A stretch of DNA of 64,000 nucleotides, taken from positions 124,001 through 188,000 of the forward strand of contig NZ_CP051240.1 in NCBI RefSeq assembly GCF_017794965.1. The letters are read 5' to 3'. The position numbers were made by a program, and so were the translations under genes. This document shows, one piece after another, positions 45,028 through 53,524 of the stretch; position 1 is the first letter of the stretch; each line of letters opens with the position of its first letter. Source of the DNA: Alcanivorax sp. GTDB lineage: Bacteria; Pseudomonadota; Gammaproteobacteria; Pseudomonadales; Alcanivoracaceae. The notes under the pieces are model-generated. The model had not been told where the DNA came from. It saw only the letters and a list, made by a program, of their open reading frames with translations, and did no database searches.

Positions 45028-45888
45028 TTACTTGTTGATGGCGGTTTGCATAAACGGCGGCAACACCAGCGCACCCTTGTGGATGGCGGCGGAGTAGTAG
45101 CGGGTGTCGAAGCCTTTGCCGGTGGCGTCGGTTTCGCGGAACGCGCTCACGTCCGTGTTTTTGCCTGCCATGGTGCAGCTCCACCAGCCGCTGGGGTACA
45201 CCGGCTGCGGGAAGGGCAGGGTCTGGGTGCTGGTGAAACCTGCTTCACGCATGTTGGCGTGCAGATCCTTGATGATGGTATGGCTGTGCAGCAGCGGCGA
45301 CTCGGACTGTTGCACGATGATGCCGCCTTCGGCCAGCACGCGGTGGCAATCACGGAAGAAGTCCGCCTTGAACAGACCCTCCGCCGGGCCCACCGGGTCG
45401 GTGGAATCCACGATGATCACGTCCACGCTGCCGTCTTCGCAGTCGCGCATGTACTGCACGCCGTCTTCGAACAGGAGTTCGGCGCGGGGATCGTCATTGG
45501 ATTCGCACAGCTCCGGGAAGTATTTCTCGGAGTAGCGGGTCACCATCTCGTCGATGTCGATCTGGGTGGCCTTGACCACACCGGGGTGGCGCAGCACTTC
45601 GCGCAGGGTGCCGCAGTCGCCCCCGCCAATGATCACCACCCGCTGGGGGTTGGCATGGCTGAACAGCACCGGGTGCGACATCATCTCGTGGTAGAGAAAG
45701 TTGTCACGGGTGGTGAGCATGGTGGCGCCATCGATGGTCATCAGATAGCCGAAGCTGTCGGTTTCCCACATCTCGATGTGCTGATACTCGGTCTGTACCT
45801 CTTCCAGCTTCTGCTTCAGACGCAGGCCGAAGGCGGTGCCAGCGGTGTCAAAGTGCTCGTAAAACCAGTTGTCTTGGGTGCTGCTCAT
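45028..45888 (-). CDS. speE: Spermidine synthase
   Basis: 286 residues. It transfers the aminopropyl group from decarboxylated S-adenosylmethionine to putrescine. The SAM-site motif VVIIGGGDCGTLREVLRHPGV (Cys replaces the second Gly of the usual GGGDGG), and the catalytic 'IIVDSTDPVGPAEGLF' and 'YPSGWWSCTMAGK' segments are intact. It is divergent from speA, and the 198-bp gap between them should hold both promoters. Confidence 0.96.
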   Translation of the reverse strand: MSSTQDNWFYEHFDTAGTAFGLRLKQKLEEVQTEYQHIEMWETDSFGYLMTIDGATMLTTRDNFLYHEMMSHPVLFSHANPQRVVIIGGGDCGTLREVLRHPGVVKATQIDIDEMVTRYSEKYFPELCESNDDPRAELLFEDGVQYMRDCEDGSVDVIIVDSTDPVGPAEGLFKADFFRDCHRVLAEGGIIVQQSESPLLHSHTIIKDLHANMREAGFTSTQTLPFPQPVYPSGWWSCTMAGKNTDVSAFRETDATGKGFDTRYYSAAIHKGALVLPPFMQTAINK

Positions 45889-46086
45889 GGGCCTTTCCGG
45901 TGGGTGGAGGCGCTTCCGCCTCCAAGATGGTTAATAGTCGCGATTGTAAGACCTTGGCCCCCCCTGTCAAAGCCTGAATCAAGGCCCCAAAAAGGGATGC
46001 GACGGACGGCGGCGGGCAGGCATAATGGCGGCCAAGAGCGTGCCAGTGTGGTGCGTGTTGCATGTCAGCGTAGAACAGGACAGGTA

Positions 46087-47970
46087 ATGACCGATTCCAG
46101 CTCCGTACCGGCCAGCGAGATCTACAATGTGGACCGCTGGGGTGACAGCTATTTCCGCATCGATCAGGGCGGCGAGTTGTGTGTGCGACCCAATGGTGAA
46201 CAGGGCGGCGAAGCCACTCTGGAGGCCGTGCTGGAGGCCTGCCGGTCGGCCGGCTTGCGGGCGCCGGTGCTGGCACGCTTTTCCGGCATCCTGCGTCAGC
46301 GCGTGAAGCAGCTGGCCGGGGCCTTCCGTGAGGCTATCGATGGCCAGAGCTATCAGGGGCAGTACACCCCGGTCTATCCGATCAAGGTGAATCAGCAACG
46401 CCGCGTGGTACACGAGATTATTCGTGCCCGAGAGGATGGCGAGCGCATCGGTCTGGAAGCCGGCTCCAAGCCGGAGCTATTGGCGGTGCTGGCGCTGTCC
46501 AGGCCCGGCGATACCATCGTCTGCAATGGCTACAAGGATGCCGAATACCTGCGCCTGGCGCTGATGGGCGAGAAACTGGGCTGCCATGTGCATATCGTGG
46601 TAGAGAAGATGTCCGAGCTGCCGGCGTTGCTAAGCATTGCCGATGAGCTGGGTGTGTCCCCGCGTATTGGTCTGCGCGTGCGGTTGATGAGCATCAGCAA
46701 GGGCAACTGGCAGAACACCGGCGGCGAGAAGTCCAAGTTCGGACTGAGTGCACCGCAGCTGATGAGCGCCATCGAACATTGCCGCCAGGCGGGCCGGCTG
46801 GACTGTGTGAAGTTGCTGCATTTCCATCTGGGCTCCCAGGTGGCCAACATTCAGGATATCAAGGCGGGTATGCGTGAAGCGGCCCGTTACTATGCCGAAA
46901 TGCGCGCCCTTGGCGCGGCGGTGGAAACCGTGGACGTGGGTGGCGGCCTGGGAGTGGATTATGAAGGTACCCATTCACGGTCCTACTGCTCCATGAACTA
47001 TGGGGTGGCGGACTATGCCCGGCATATCGTGCAGACCCTGCAGCAGCAGTGTCAGCAGCGTGGATTGCCCGAGCCGCACATCATTTCTGAATCCGGCCGT
47101 GCGCTGACGGCTCACCATGCGGTGTTGCTGGTCAATATCACCGATCAGGAATCCCAGTCGTCGGTGACAGTTGCTGCTCCTGTCGACAGTGATGCTGCCG
47201 AGCTGCATCTGCTTTGGGGGCTGCAGCAGCAGTTGCAGGGCGACAATGCCGGCAATCTGTTGGAGCGTTTCCCTGAAGTAGTGGGTGCCTGGCAGGATAT
47301 CCATCAGCGTTACCTGGCAGGGGATCTGGATCTGGATACCCGGGCCCGCGGTGAGCAGCTCTATACCAATTGTCTGTTGGCGTTGCGTGCCCGGCTCAAC
47401 CCGCTGCGCAAGCAGCAACGGGAGCTGCTGGATAACCTGAATGAAACCCTGGCGGACAAGTTGTTCGTGAACTTTTCCGTGTTCCAGTCTGTGCCGGATG
47501 TGTGGGGCATCAACCAGGTGTTCCCGGTTCTGCCTTTGTCCGGCCTCAACAAGCCGGTGACCCGTCGGGCGGTACTGCAGGACATTACCTGTGATTCCGA
47601 TGGTCGCATCGATCAGTTTGTGGATGGGGAAGGGGTGGAGTCGTCCCTGCCGCTGCCGGATGACATCAACGGTCATCTGGGGATTTTCATGGTGGGTGCC
47701 TACCAGGAAATTCTTGGTGACATGCACAACCTGTTTGGCGATACCGACTCGGTGGATGTGGATGTCACCGCGGACGGCCAGATCGTCCTGGATCATGCCA
47801 TTCAGGGCGACACGGTGAGCTCGGTGCTGCGCTATGTGAACTATGATCCTGAACGTCTGCTGGAGACCCTGGAGCAAAACTGTCGTCAGGCGCATTTGAG
47901 CGCGGAAGAGCAGGATGGCTTCATCGAACTGGTAAGGGATGGGCTGGCAGGGTATACCTATCTGGAATGA
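46087..47970 (+). CDS. speA: Biosynthetic arginine decarboxylase
   Basis: 627 residues, PLP-dependent fold-III enzyme making agmatine, the first step of the arginine route to putrescine. The cofactor Lys is Lys100 in YPIKVNQQ; the usual GLEAGSKPEL, LLHFHLGSQVANI, DVGGGLGVDYEGT and ISESGRALTAHHAV blocks follow. ATG 46087 starts the family-like sequence (YNVDRWGDSYF). The frame is open a further 1 kb upstream, but that stretch is antisense to speE. Paired with speE for spermidine synthesis. Confidence 0.97.
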   Translation: MTDSSSVPASEIYNVDRWGDSYFRIDQGGELCVRPNGEQGGEATLEAVLEACRSAGLRAPVLARFSGILRQRVKQLAGAFREAIDGQSYQGQYTPVYPIKVNQQRRVVHEIIRAREDGERIGLEAGSKPELLAVLALSRPGDTIVCNGYKDAEYLRLALMGEKLGCHVHIVVEKMSELPALLSIADELGVSPRIGLRVRLMSISKGNWQNTGGEKSKFGLSAPQLMSAIEHCRQAGRLDCVKLLHFHLGSQVANIQDIKAGMREAARYYAEMRALGAAVETVDVGGGLGVDYEGTHSRSYCSMNYGVADYARHIVQTLQQQCQQRGLPEPHIISESGRALTAHHAVLLVNITDQESQSSVTVAAPVDSDAAELHLLWGLQQQLQGDNAGNLLERFPEVVGAWQDIHQRYLAGDLDLDTRARGEQLYTNCLLALRARLNPLRKQQRELLDNLNETLADKLFVNFSVFQSVPDVWGINQVFPVLPLSGLNKPVTRRAVLQDITCDSDGRIDQFVDGEGVESSLPLPDDINGHLGIFMVGAYQEILGDMHNLFGDTDSVDVDVTADGQIVLDHAIQGDTVSSVLRYVNYDPERLLETLEQNCRQAHLSAEEQDGFIELVRDGLAGYTYLE

Positions 47971-48395
47971 TTTCGAGCTACAAGCTACAAGCTACAAGCT
48001 ACGCTTGATTCGATAGGGGGACCCGGGAAAGTTCCCGGTTCTGCTACGAAGCTGCTGTAGGAGCCTGCCTGCAGGCGATCCGAGCCTGGGCGAGGTAAGG
48101 ATTCCAGAGGCGCTTATCGATTTGCGGGATCTCAGCTTGTCATGACGCTTCGAACGAGGAACGGAATCGGTCGAAGAGCGATCAGACATTTCCGGATTCG
48201 GCGGATCTTAAGGAAACAGCCTCCCTACGGTCGCCTCGCTGCGCGAGGTTCGCACCTCAAGTGGTGTATTCGCTGCGCTCACCCTTCGGGCCAGCCTGCG
48301 GCTGTTACCTCCGTTGCACTCCGGTTCCTACAGGGGGCTAGCAGCTCGTAGCTCGAAGCTCGAAGCTTATTTTTCCAGCCAGCAAGGAGAGCAAG
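47971..48395. repeat. Composite repeat region, element G
   Basis: This 425-bp gap has no gene. Left heptads at 47975-48002 (GAGCTAC, then AAGCTAC three times) carry the GCTTGATTCG tail. A block at 48066-48113 is shared with 42207-42254 and holds GCGAGGTAAGGATTCCAG. The 66-bp block at 48268-48333 is inverted relative to 42137-42202. Right heptads at 48341-48368 (GCAGCTC, GTAGCTC, GAAGCTC, GAAGCTT) close the element as inverted mates of the left ones. Confidence 0.85.
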
Positions 48396-48740
48396 ATGCG
48401 TTACGAACTCTGTGCCAGCAATGAGATACCGGAAGGAAAGAGCAAGGCCATGCAGGCCGGTGAGACCAAGTTGGTGGTGTATCACCTCAGCGATGGTTTC
48501 TTTGCTACCCAGGCCCGGTGCCCCCATGTCTTTGCCTCTCTGGGCAAGGGCAAGATCCTGGATGACAAGTGTGTCCAATGCCCGTTGCACCGGGCGCGTT
48601 TTGATATCCGTACCGGTGCCGTGGAAGAGTGGGCCAATTTCCCGCCGGGGGTACAATTGCTGAATGTGGTGCGCGGCGAAAAGGACCTGGAAACCTGGCC
48701 GGTGAGCGAAGAAAACGGTCAGTTGTTTGTGGAGATCTGA
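48396..48740 (+). CDS. Rieske [2Fe-2S] ferredoxin-type protein
   Basis: 114 residues with both cluster-binding boxes: Cys42-Pro-His44 and Cys62-x-x-His65 (CPHVFASLG.. and CPLHRARFD). It is a free-standing Rieske electron carrier like those supplying oxygenases or nitrite reductase NirD. Its stop overlaps the DUF4112 start (TGATG). AAGGAG lies upstream of the ATG. A partner oxygenase is not adjacent; the P450 at 57.5 kb normally needs a different ferredoxin type. Confidence 0.9.
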   Translation: MRYELCASNEIPEGKSKAMQAGETKLVVYHLSDGFFATQARCPHVFASLGKGKILDDKCVQCPLHRARFDIRTGAVEEWANFPPGVQLLNVVRGEKDLETWPVSEENGQLFVEI

Positions 48741-49192
48741 TGGCGGTCAGTGAAGAAAAGCAGCGTGCAGCGCTGGCGCGGCTGGACAAGTTCAGCCGTT
48801 TTACCGACAGCAGCATCGGTATCCCTTTCACAAAATTCCGCTTCGGTGCGGAGGCCCTGATTGGCCTGATTCCCGGGATCGGTGATGTGGCGGGCCTCGC
48901 GCTTTCCAGCTATGTGCTGATTGAGGCACAGCGGGTGGGGGCCAGTAACAAGGTCAAGTTGCGCATGGTGCGCAACATGCTTATCGATTTCGCCGGTGGT
49001 CTGTTGCCAGTGGTGGGGGATGCCTTCGATGCCATCTACAAAGCCAATACCCGCAACACCGCCCTGCTACGCCGCTACCTGGAAGAACAACTGGAAATCG
49101 AACCGCCACCCAAGCCATTCCCCTGGGGTACCCTGATTGGCCTGTCGATTTTGTTCGCCATTTTGACTGGCGGTTTGACACTGATTTTTTGA
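48740..49192 (+). CDS. DUF4112 membrane protein
   Basis: 150 residues: 'RLDKFSRFTDSSIGIPFTKFRFGAEALIGLIPGIGDVAGLALSSYVLIEAQRVGAS..VRNMLIDFAGGLLPVVGDAFDAIYKANTRN' is the whole DUF4112 domain, followed by a C-terminal membrane helix. Function unknown. It is translationally coupled to the Rieske gene by a one-base overlap. Heptad element H starts on the base after its stop. Confidence 0.9.
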   Translation: MAVSEEKQRAALARLDKFSRFTDSSIGIPFTKFRFGAEALIGLIPGIGDVAGLALSSYVLIEAQRVGASNKVKLRMVRNMLIDFAGGLLPVVGDAFDAIYKANTRNTALLRRYLEEQLEIEPPPKPFPWGTLIGLSILFAILTGGLTLIF

Positions 49193-49353
49193 ATTAATAG
49201 TTAATAATGAATAATTAGTAACGCCGCGAAACAGACCTGTTGACCATAAAGCAAAGAGGCCGCGCCCATAATCAGGGCGCGGCCTCTTGCGTTAAAAATC
49301 ATGAAAAAGCGCGGATCGCGCCAGCTATTAACTATTCACTGTTAACTATTAAT
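49193..49353. repeat. Heptad inverted-repeat element H (TTAATAG type) with terminator core
   Basis: Left arm 49194-49221 (TTAATAG, TTAATAA, TGAATAA, TTAGTAA) plus CGCCGCG; right arm 49325-49352 (CTATTAA, CTATTCA, CTGTTAA, CTATTAA). The core has a 12-bp stem at 49256-49286 (GAGGCCGCGCCC with GGGCGCGGCCTC) followed by TTGCG. The whole gap between the convergent DUF4112 and DUF523 genes is this element. Confidence 0.92.
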
Positions 49354-49359
49354 TGCCTT

Positions 49360-50028
49360 TTAGTGCATTGCTTGGCTGAGGCGGGACAGGTAATGCTGAA
49401 CATTGGTTCGCAGCGGTTCATCCAGCAACTCGCTTTTTTCCAGTCGTTGCTGCAGCCAGCTACCCTGGTGATCGTTGTGATGCCATTGCTGGTAGCAGAA
49501 AACCTGCAGGACAAACTGCTGCAGGAAGGTGGGCTTTTCCAGGTCGCTTTCGTTGGCCAGGGCGATGCGCGGGTAGAGTTCGTGGAGTTTGCGGGCGAAG
49601 GCTCCGGAGCCGGTGGCAATTTCATTGCCATATTCGTCATGCAGCGGTGTGGTCAGGTGCCCACAGCTGGGTGAGCGCGCCTTGAGCACAAAGCCACACA
49701 GCGGCTCGCCCAGCCCGGCGGCTACCTGCTCCAATGCTGTGGTGTAATCCAGGCTGCTGTCTGCCACCGCCCTTACGTTCTGTTGCTCTCCCAGCTGTAC
49801 CACGTGAATCGGTGGGCGCGGAATGGGCAGACCAATGCTGACCTCGGGGCAGGTTTCCCGAAAGCGCAGCAAGGGGACGAGCTGGTGCATGACGATGCCG
49901 TTGTGTTTGTGGTCACCGTCATAGCGGACCTTCTGGCCGGTGAGACAGGCGCTGACCCCGATCACCGGTTTTTGCCACTCCTGCTGTGGTGCAGGAATCC
50001 CCATTTTTTCCAGCAGATCCGTTAGCAT
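49360..50028 (-). CDS. DUF523 family protein
   Basis: 222 residues. 'VIGVSACLTGQKVRYDGDHK', 'CPEVSIGLPIPRPPIHV' and 'LKARSPSCGH' are the conserved cysteine-bearing blocks of DUF523 (YbbK-like), here with a helical C-terminal extension. The cysteines suggest metal or FeS binding, but the role is unknown. ATG 50028 follows AAAGGG; GTG 50034 is the alternative. It is divergent from the hydroxyacid dehydrogenase gene, 35 bp away. Confidence 0.87.
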   Translation of the reverse strand: MLTDLLEKMGIPAPQQEWQKPVIGVSACLTGQKVRYDGDHKHNGIVMHQLVPLLRFRETCPEVSIGLPIPRPPIHVVQLGEQQNVRAVADSSLDYTTALEQVAAGLGEPLCGFVLKARSPSCGHLTTPLHDEYGNEIATGSGAFARKLHELYPRIALANESDLEKPTFLQQFVLQVFCYQQWHHNDHQGSWLQQRLEKSELLDEPLRTNVQHYLSRLSQAMH

Positions 50029-50063
50029 GGGCACACCCTTTTTCTTCTTTCCGCTGAAGGACC

Positions 50064-51020
50064 ATGATCATGCAGGGTGTTTTTCTTGACTCGGAAACCG
50101 TCAACCCCGATGAACTGAACTTCTCTGCCCTTGAGGCATTGATGTCCTGGACCTTTTTCCCCTTTACGGACCCGGCGCAGCGCGTTGAGCGTCTTCAGGG
50201 GGCGCAGGTGGTGATCACCAACAAGGTGGTGCTGGATGCCGCTACCCTGGCCGCCTGTCCGTCCCTCAAGCTTATCTGCATTTGTGCCACGGGTACCAAT
50301 AATGTGGACCTGAATGCCGCCCGTGAGCAAGGCATTGTGGTGTGCAATGTGTCCGGCTATGCCCGGGCGTCGGTGGCGCAACACAGCTTGATGCTGATGC
50401 TCACCCTGGCCACGCATGGCCTCCAGTACGACCGGGCAGTGAAGCGGGGAGACTGGAGTGCGGGCCGACAGTTCTGTCTGCTGGATTATCCGATCATGGA
50501 GCTGGCAGGGAAAACACTTGGGGTGATTGGTTATGGTGATCTTGGCAGGGAGACCGCACGGCTGGCGGAAGCCTTCGGCATGAAGATAGCGGTGGCGCAA
50601 TCGTTCAGCGGCAACAGCCATCAGGAACGCCTCCCGTTGAGTGAGTTGTTGCCACAGGCGGATGTGGTAAGCCTGCACTGCCCCCTTACCTCACAGACCG
50701 ACAAGCTGGTGGATACTGCCTTCCTGTCGCAGATGAAACCGGGTGCACTGCTGATCAATACCGCCCGGGGCGGTCTGGTGGATGAACCTGCCCTGGCGGA
50801 GGCGCTGCGCAGCGGGCAATTGGGCGGCGCCGGACTGGATGTGCTCAGCAGCGAACCGCCACCGCGGGATCATGTGTTACTGGCCGACGACATTCCCAAC
50901 CTGATCCTCACCCCGCATAACGCCTGGGGTACCCGCGAATGCAGGCAACGGTTACTGGATGGGGTAGTCAGCAATATCCGGAACTGGCAGGCGGGAACGC
51001 CGACGAATGTGGTCAATTGA
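50064..51020 (+). CDS. D-2-hydroxyacid dehydrogenase (glycerate dehydrogenase-like)
   Basis: 318 residues with NAD-binding GVIGYGDLGRETARL (about 155-170), substrate Arg in LLINTARGGLVDEPAL, the catalytic acid region and the final His in ILTPHNAWGT. Similar to HprA-type hydroxypyruvate/glycerate dehydrogenases. ATG 50064 or 50070 are both served by AAGGA. The stop TGA (51018-51020) overlaps the first unit of element I. Confidence 0.92.
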   Translation: MIMQGVFLDSETVNPDELNFSALEALMSWTFFPFTDPAQRVERLQGAQVVITNKVVLDAATLAACPSLKLICICATGTNNVDLNAAREQGIVVCNVSGYARASVAQHSLMLMLTLATHGLQYDRAVKRGDWSAGRQFCLLDYPIMELAGKTLGVIGYGDLGRETARLAEAFGMKIAVAQSFSGNSHQERLPLSELLPQADVVSLHCPLTSQTDKLVDTAFLSQMKPGALLINTARGGLVDEPALAEALRSGQLGGAGLDVLSSEPPPRDHVLLADDIPNLILTPHNAWGTRECRQRLLDGVVSNIRNWQAGTPTNVVN

Positions 51021-51200
51021 GCTACAAGCTTCAAGCTGCAAGCTACAACGCGGGAGAGTTGGGTGGTGGCTCGCAGGCCCTGCCCGCGATGATGTGTTGA
51101 AATTACACCCCTCGAAATACCCCAGTCCCTTTAATCGCGGATGCTGCATTCGGGGGGCATCCAGTCTTCACCGCGTTGTAGCTTGAAGCTTGTAGCTTGC
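51019..51200. repeat. Heptad inverted-repeat element I (GAGCTAC type)
   Basis: Left arm GAGCTAC, AAGCTTC, AAGCTGC, AAGCTAC, AACGCGG (51019-51053); right arm CCGCGTT, GTAGCTT, GAAGCTT, GTAGCTT (51171-51198). It begins inside the stop codon of the dehydrogenase and ends three bases before the stop of the convergent SDR, so it fills the whole gap. Confidence 0.93.
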
Positions 51201-51202
51201 TT

Positions 51203-52009
51203 CTATCCCTTCTTCTTCAGCCGGCTTGCCAGCAACTGATCCATGCCCCGGAACAGGGGTTGGGGCAGTTTGGTAATGGGCCCGGGGGCGGCGGCGAGGA
51301 GGACGCTGCCCAGGCGACCCATGGGGCGGGAGATTCTTGCCGGGCGTTTCTCACAGGCTTCCACGATCCAGCCGGCGGCTTTCTTTACGTTCATCATGGG
51401 CATGTACTTGTAGATCGCCGTACGCGATGACATGGGCGTACGCACCATGGGGAAATACACCACCGTGGTGGTGATACCCTGATGGCCCATTTCCGCCTGC
51501 AGGGAGCGGGTGAAGGATTCCAGAGCGCTCTTGCTGGCCAGGTAGGCGGAGAACAAAGGGATGGGGATCTGGGTGGACAGGCTGGAGATATTCACCACAT
51601 GCCCATGCCCCTGCTCCAGAAAACGGGGCAACAGTTTCAGGGTCATCGCCACCGCGCCGATATAGTTGAGCTGTACGGTACGCTGGAAATCATGCAGCCG
51701 ATCCAGGGATTGTTCGATGGGGCGGCGAATGGAATGGGCGGCGTTATTCACCAGGGCGTCAATCTGTGGCTGCTCGGCCAGAATCCGGGCTGCGCAGGCT
51801 TCAATGGCGTCGTTGTCGCTCAGGTCACAGGGGTAGATGGCGGCGTAGGCGCCCTCGGCTTCCACCCGTTGTTGCACCTCTCGCAGGTGTTCTTCCCGCC
51901 GTGCCACCAGACAGAGCCTGGCGCCACGCTTTGCCATCAGGATGGCGGCTTCCGCACCGATGCCACTGGAGGCACCAGTCAGTACAATGGTCTGGCCGTT
52001 GAGTTTCAT
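51203..52009 (-). CDS. Acr1-like short-chain dehydrogenase, second copy
   Basis: 268 residues. TGASSGIG (11-18), NNAAHSIRRP (from 88; Ala-His replaces the usual Gly-Arg), Ser142, Tyr156 and Lys160 (FSAYLASK) are present. SLDRLHDFQRTVQLNYIGAV and PMVRTPMSSRTAIYKYMPMM resemble Acr1 fatty acyl-CoA reductase and the homologue at 12263-13264. It may reduce fatty acyl or other lipid carbonyl groups. It is divergent from yjbQ with a 94-bp gap. Confidence 0.8.
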   Translation of the reverse strand: MKLNGQTIVLTGASSGIGAEAAILMAKRGARLCLVARREEHLREVQQRVEAEGAYAAIYPCDLSDNDAIEACAARILAEQPQIDALVNNAAHSIRRPIEQSLDRLHDFQRTVQLNYIGAVAMTLKLLPRFLEQGHGHVVNISSLSTQIPIPLFSAYLASKSALESFTRSLQAEMGHQGITTTVVYFPMVRTPMSSRTAIYKYMPMMNVKKAAGWIVEACEKRPARISRPMGRLGSVLLAAAPGPITKLPQPLFRGMDQLLASRLKKKG

Positions 52010-52103
52010 GCTTGCTCCCTGTCCTGTGATCTTGAGTCTGCCGCTGATTTTTCAGTCCGCCAAGGTCAATACAGGACGAAGCCACTGATATCAGGATAGC
52101 CAC

Positions 52104-52523
52104 ATGTGGATACAGAAAACCCTGACGCTCTCAGCAAAACGCCGTGGTTGCCATCTGGTGACCCGGGAAGTGCTGGAGCAGCTACCGGAACTTGCCGAGG
52201 TGCAGGTGGGGCTGTTGCACCTGTTTATCCAGCACACCTCCGCCTCCCTGACCATCAATGAAAATGCTGACCCGGACGTGCGTGGCGATCTGGAGCGTCA
52301 TCTGAATGTGATGGTGCCGGAGAATGCTCCCTACTATGAGCATACCCTGGAAGGGCCGGACGACATGCCGGCGCATATCAAGAGCGTGCTGATCGGTCCG
52401 TCGTTAAGTCTTCCCATTACCGGTGGGCGTTTGGCGCTAGGCACCTGGCAGGGCATCTATCTCTGCGAGCACCGAGATCATGGCGGGGCGAGAAGGGTGG
52501 TGGCAACGATTCAGGGGGAGTAG
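52104..52523 (+). CDS. YjbQ family protein (UPF0047)
   Basis: 139 residues, the full YjbQ/UPF0047 domain: 'GLLHLFIQHTSASLTINENADPDVRGDLERHLNVMVPE', 'HEDGPDDMPAHIKSVLIGPSLSLPITGGRLALGTWQGIYLCEHRD' pattern with conserved His, Asp and Glu residues. Members have weak thiamine-phosphate synthase activity that can rescue thiE loss. Monocistronic. Element J begins three bases after its stop. Confidence 0.94.
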   Translation: MWIQKTLTLSAKRRGCHLVTREVLEQLPELAEVQVGLLHLFIQHTSASLTINENADPDVRGDLERHLNVMVPENAPYYEHTLEGPDDMPAHIKSVLIGPSLSLPITGGRLALGTWQGIYLCEHRDHGGARRVVATIQGE

Positions 52524-52525
52524 AG

Positions 52526-52776
52526 CAGCTACGAGCTGCGAGCTATGAGCTATGAAATTCAAAGGCAGTTCAAAGTTGAAAGTTGAAACGCGGGATAGCA
52601 GGGAAGGAGCGGCCAGGCTGTGCCCACGATGCTCCTCTCTGCCTTCGGCCAGCCAGCCTGTAGGAGCTCAGCTTGCTGAGCGAAATTAGCATTCGATGAC
52701 CCGATGAGCATCACCGCGAGCGGGGGGCTTCAAGGCCGCACCCGCGTGTTGCGTGAAGCGTGTCGCGTGTTGCGTC
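52526..52776. repeat. Mixed heptad element J (three heptad types)
   Basis: The left side carries GAGCTAC-type units (CAGCTAC, GAGCTGC, GAGCTAT, GAGCTAT, 52526-52553) then AAGTTGA-type units (CAGTTCA, AAGTTGA, AAGTTGA, AACGCGG, 52566-52593). The right side carries GCGTG-type units (CCGCGTG, TTGCGTG, AAGCGTG, TCGCGTG, TTGCGTC, 52742-52776) ending at the stop of the convergent DUF2057 gene. A REP-like TGTAGGAGCTCAGCTTGCTG (52661-52680) lies between them. No gene in the gap. Confidence 0.88.
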
Positions 52777-53459
52777 TACTCCGCTATCCACTGCAGAAAT
52801 TCGCGGCGCTCTTCCGGGGTGGCCTGGTTCCATTGAGCCTTGAGCGTGTCCAGGTAGTTGGCGGCAGCGGCGGGCGCGGCGGCTTCAGCGGCGGCGGGTG
52901 CTACTGCGGTAGCAGCCTGGGGTGCCACGGTGTTGCTGGCAGGCGCGCTCAATTCTTCGCCGGTTACCGGGGCCAGAAAGCCGCGCTTGAGGATCAGTTC
53001 GGATTTCTCTGCGGCCACCTTTTCACCGGTGACGGTGTTTTCAGCCCAGCCGTTGAAGCTGTCTTCCATGGCGCGGGCGGCGTCCACGTCAGCGGGCTTT
53101 TCATAGCCCAGCACCCACATCTCTCCGGGCTTGCCATCCACAATGAAATTGGCCGGATTGGTCTTCACGATCTCGTGGTTGTCCGCATCCAGCTGCCAGA
53201 GTTCCTTGTAGTAGGCGAGAATCTCATAACGCCCCGGGGTCAGTTTCAGGTCCTTGAAGTCGGTGGCGAAAAAGGTATTCACACCTTCCACTTCCTCGCC
53301 ATTGATGGTGAACACTTCCAGTTCACTGGGAACGCGCACGGTGACCACCTTGTTGTCGGACTGGGCAGGCCCGTCGTAGAGCTGGACAACGGGGCTCTGG
53401 GCACAGGCGCAAAGCAGCAGGGTGAACAGGGTGACAGCGGTCAGTCGTAACGACAGCAT
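52776..53459 (-). CDS. DUF2057 family lipoprotein
   Basis: 227 residues with lipobox LLLCACAQ and an N-terminal DUF2057 domain (VRVPSELEVFTINGEEVEGVNTFFATDFKDLKLTPGRYEILAYYKELWQLD). A variable C-terminal half includes an Ala/Pro-rich linker (about 180-205). The family (YccT-like) is periplasmic and of unknown role. The stop codon abuts the last heptamer of element J. Upstream on the same strand lie the DUF4870 and Kunitz genes. Confidence 0.85.
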   Translation of the reverse strand: MLSLRLTAVTLFTLLLCACAQSPVVQLYDGPAQSDNKVVTVRVPSELEVFTINGEEVEGVNTFFATDFKDLKLTPGRYEILAYYKELWQLDADNHEIVKTNPANFIVDGKPGEMWVLGYEKPADVDAARAMEDSFNGWAENTVTGEKVAAEKSELILKRGFLAPVTGEELSAPASNTVAPQAATAVAPAAAEAAAPAAAANYLDTLKAQWNQATPEERREFLQWIAE

Positions 53460-53524
53460 GGTTTCTCCTCAGTGTCGGTAGCCCGCCAGTCTGGCGGGCA
53501 AAGGTGTCGATCAGATGACAGGGA

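Noticed and set aside
45046..46086. N-terminal extension of the speA reading frame by 347 codons
   Set aside because: It is antisense to speE over most of its length, and homology to arginine decarboxylase begins at the ATG at 46087.
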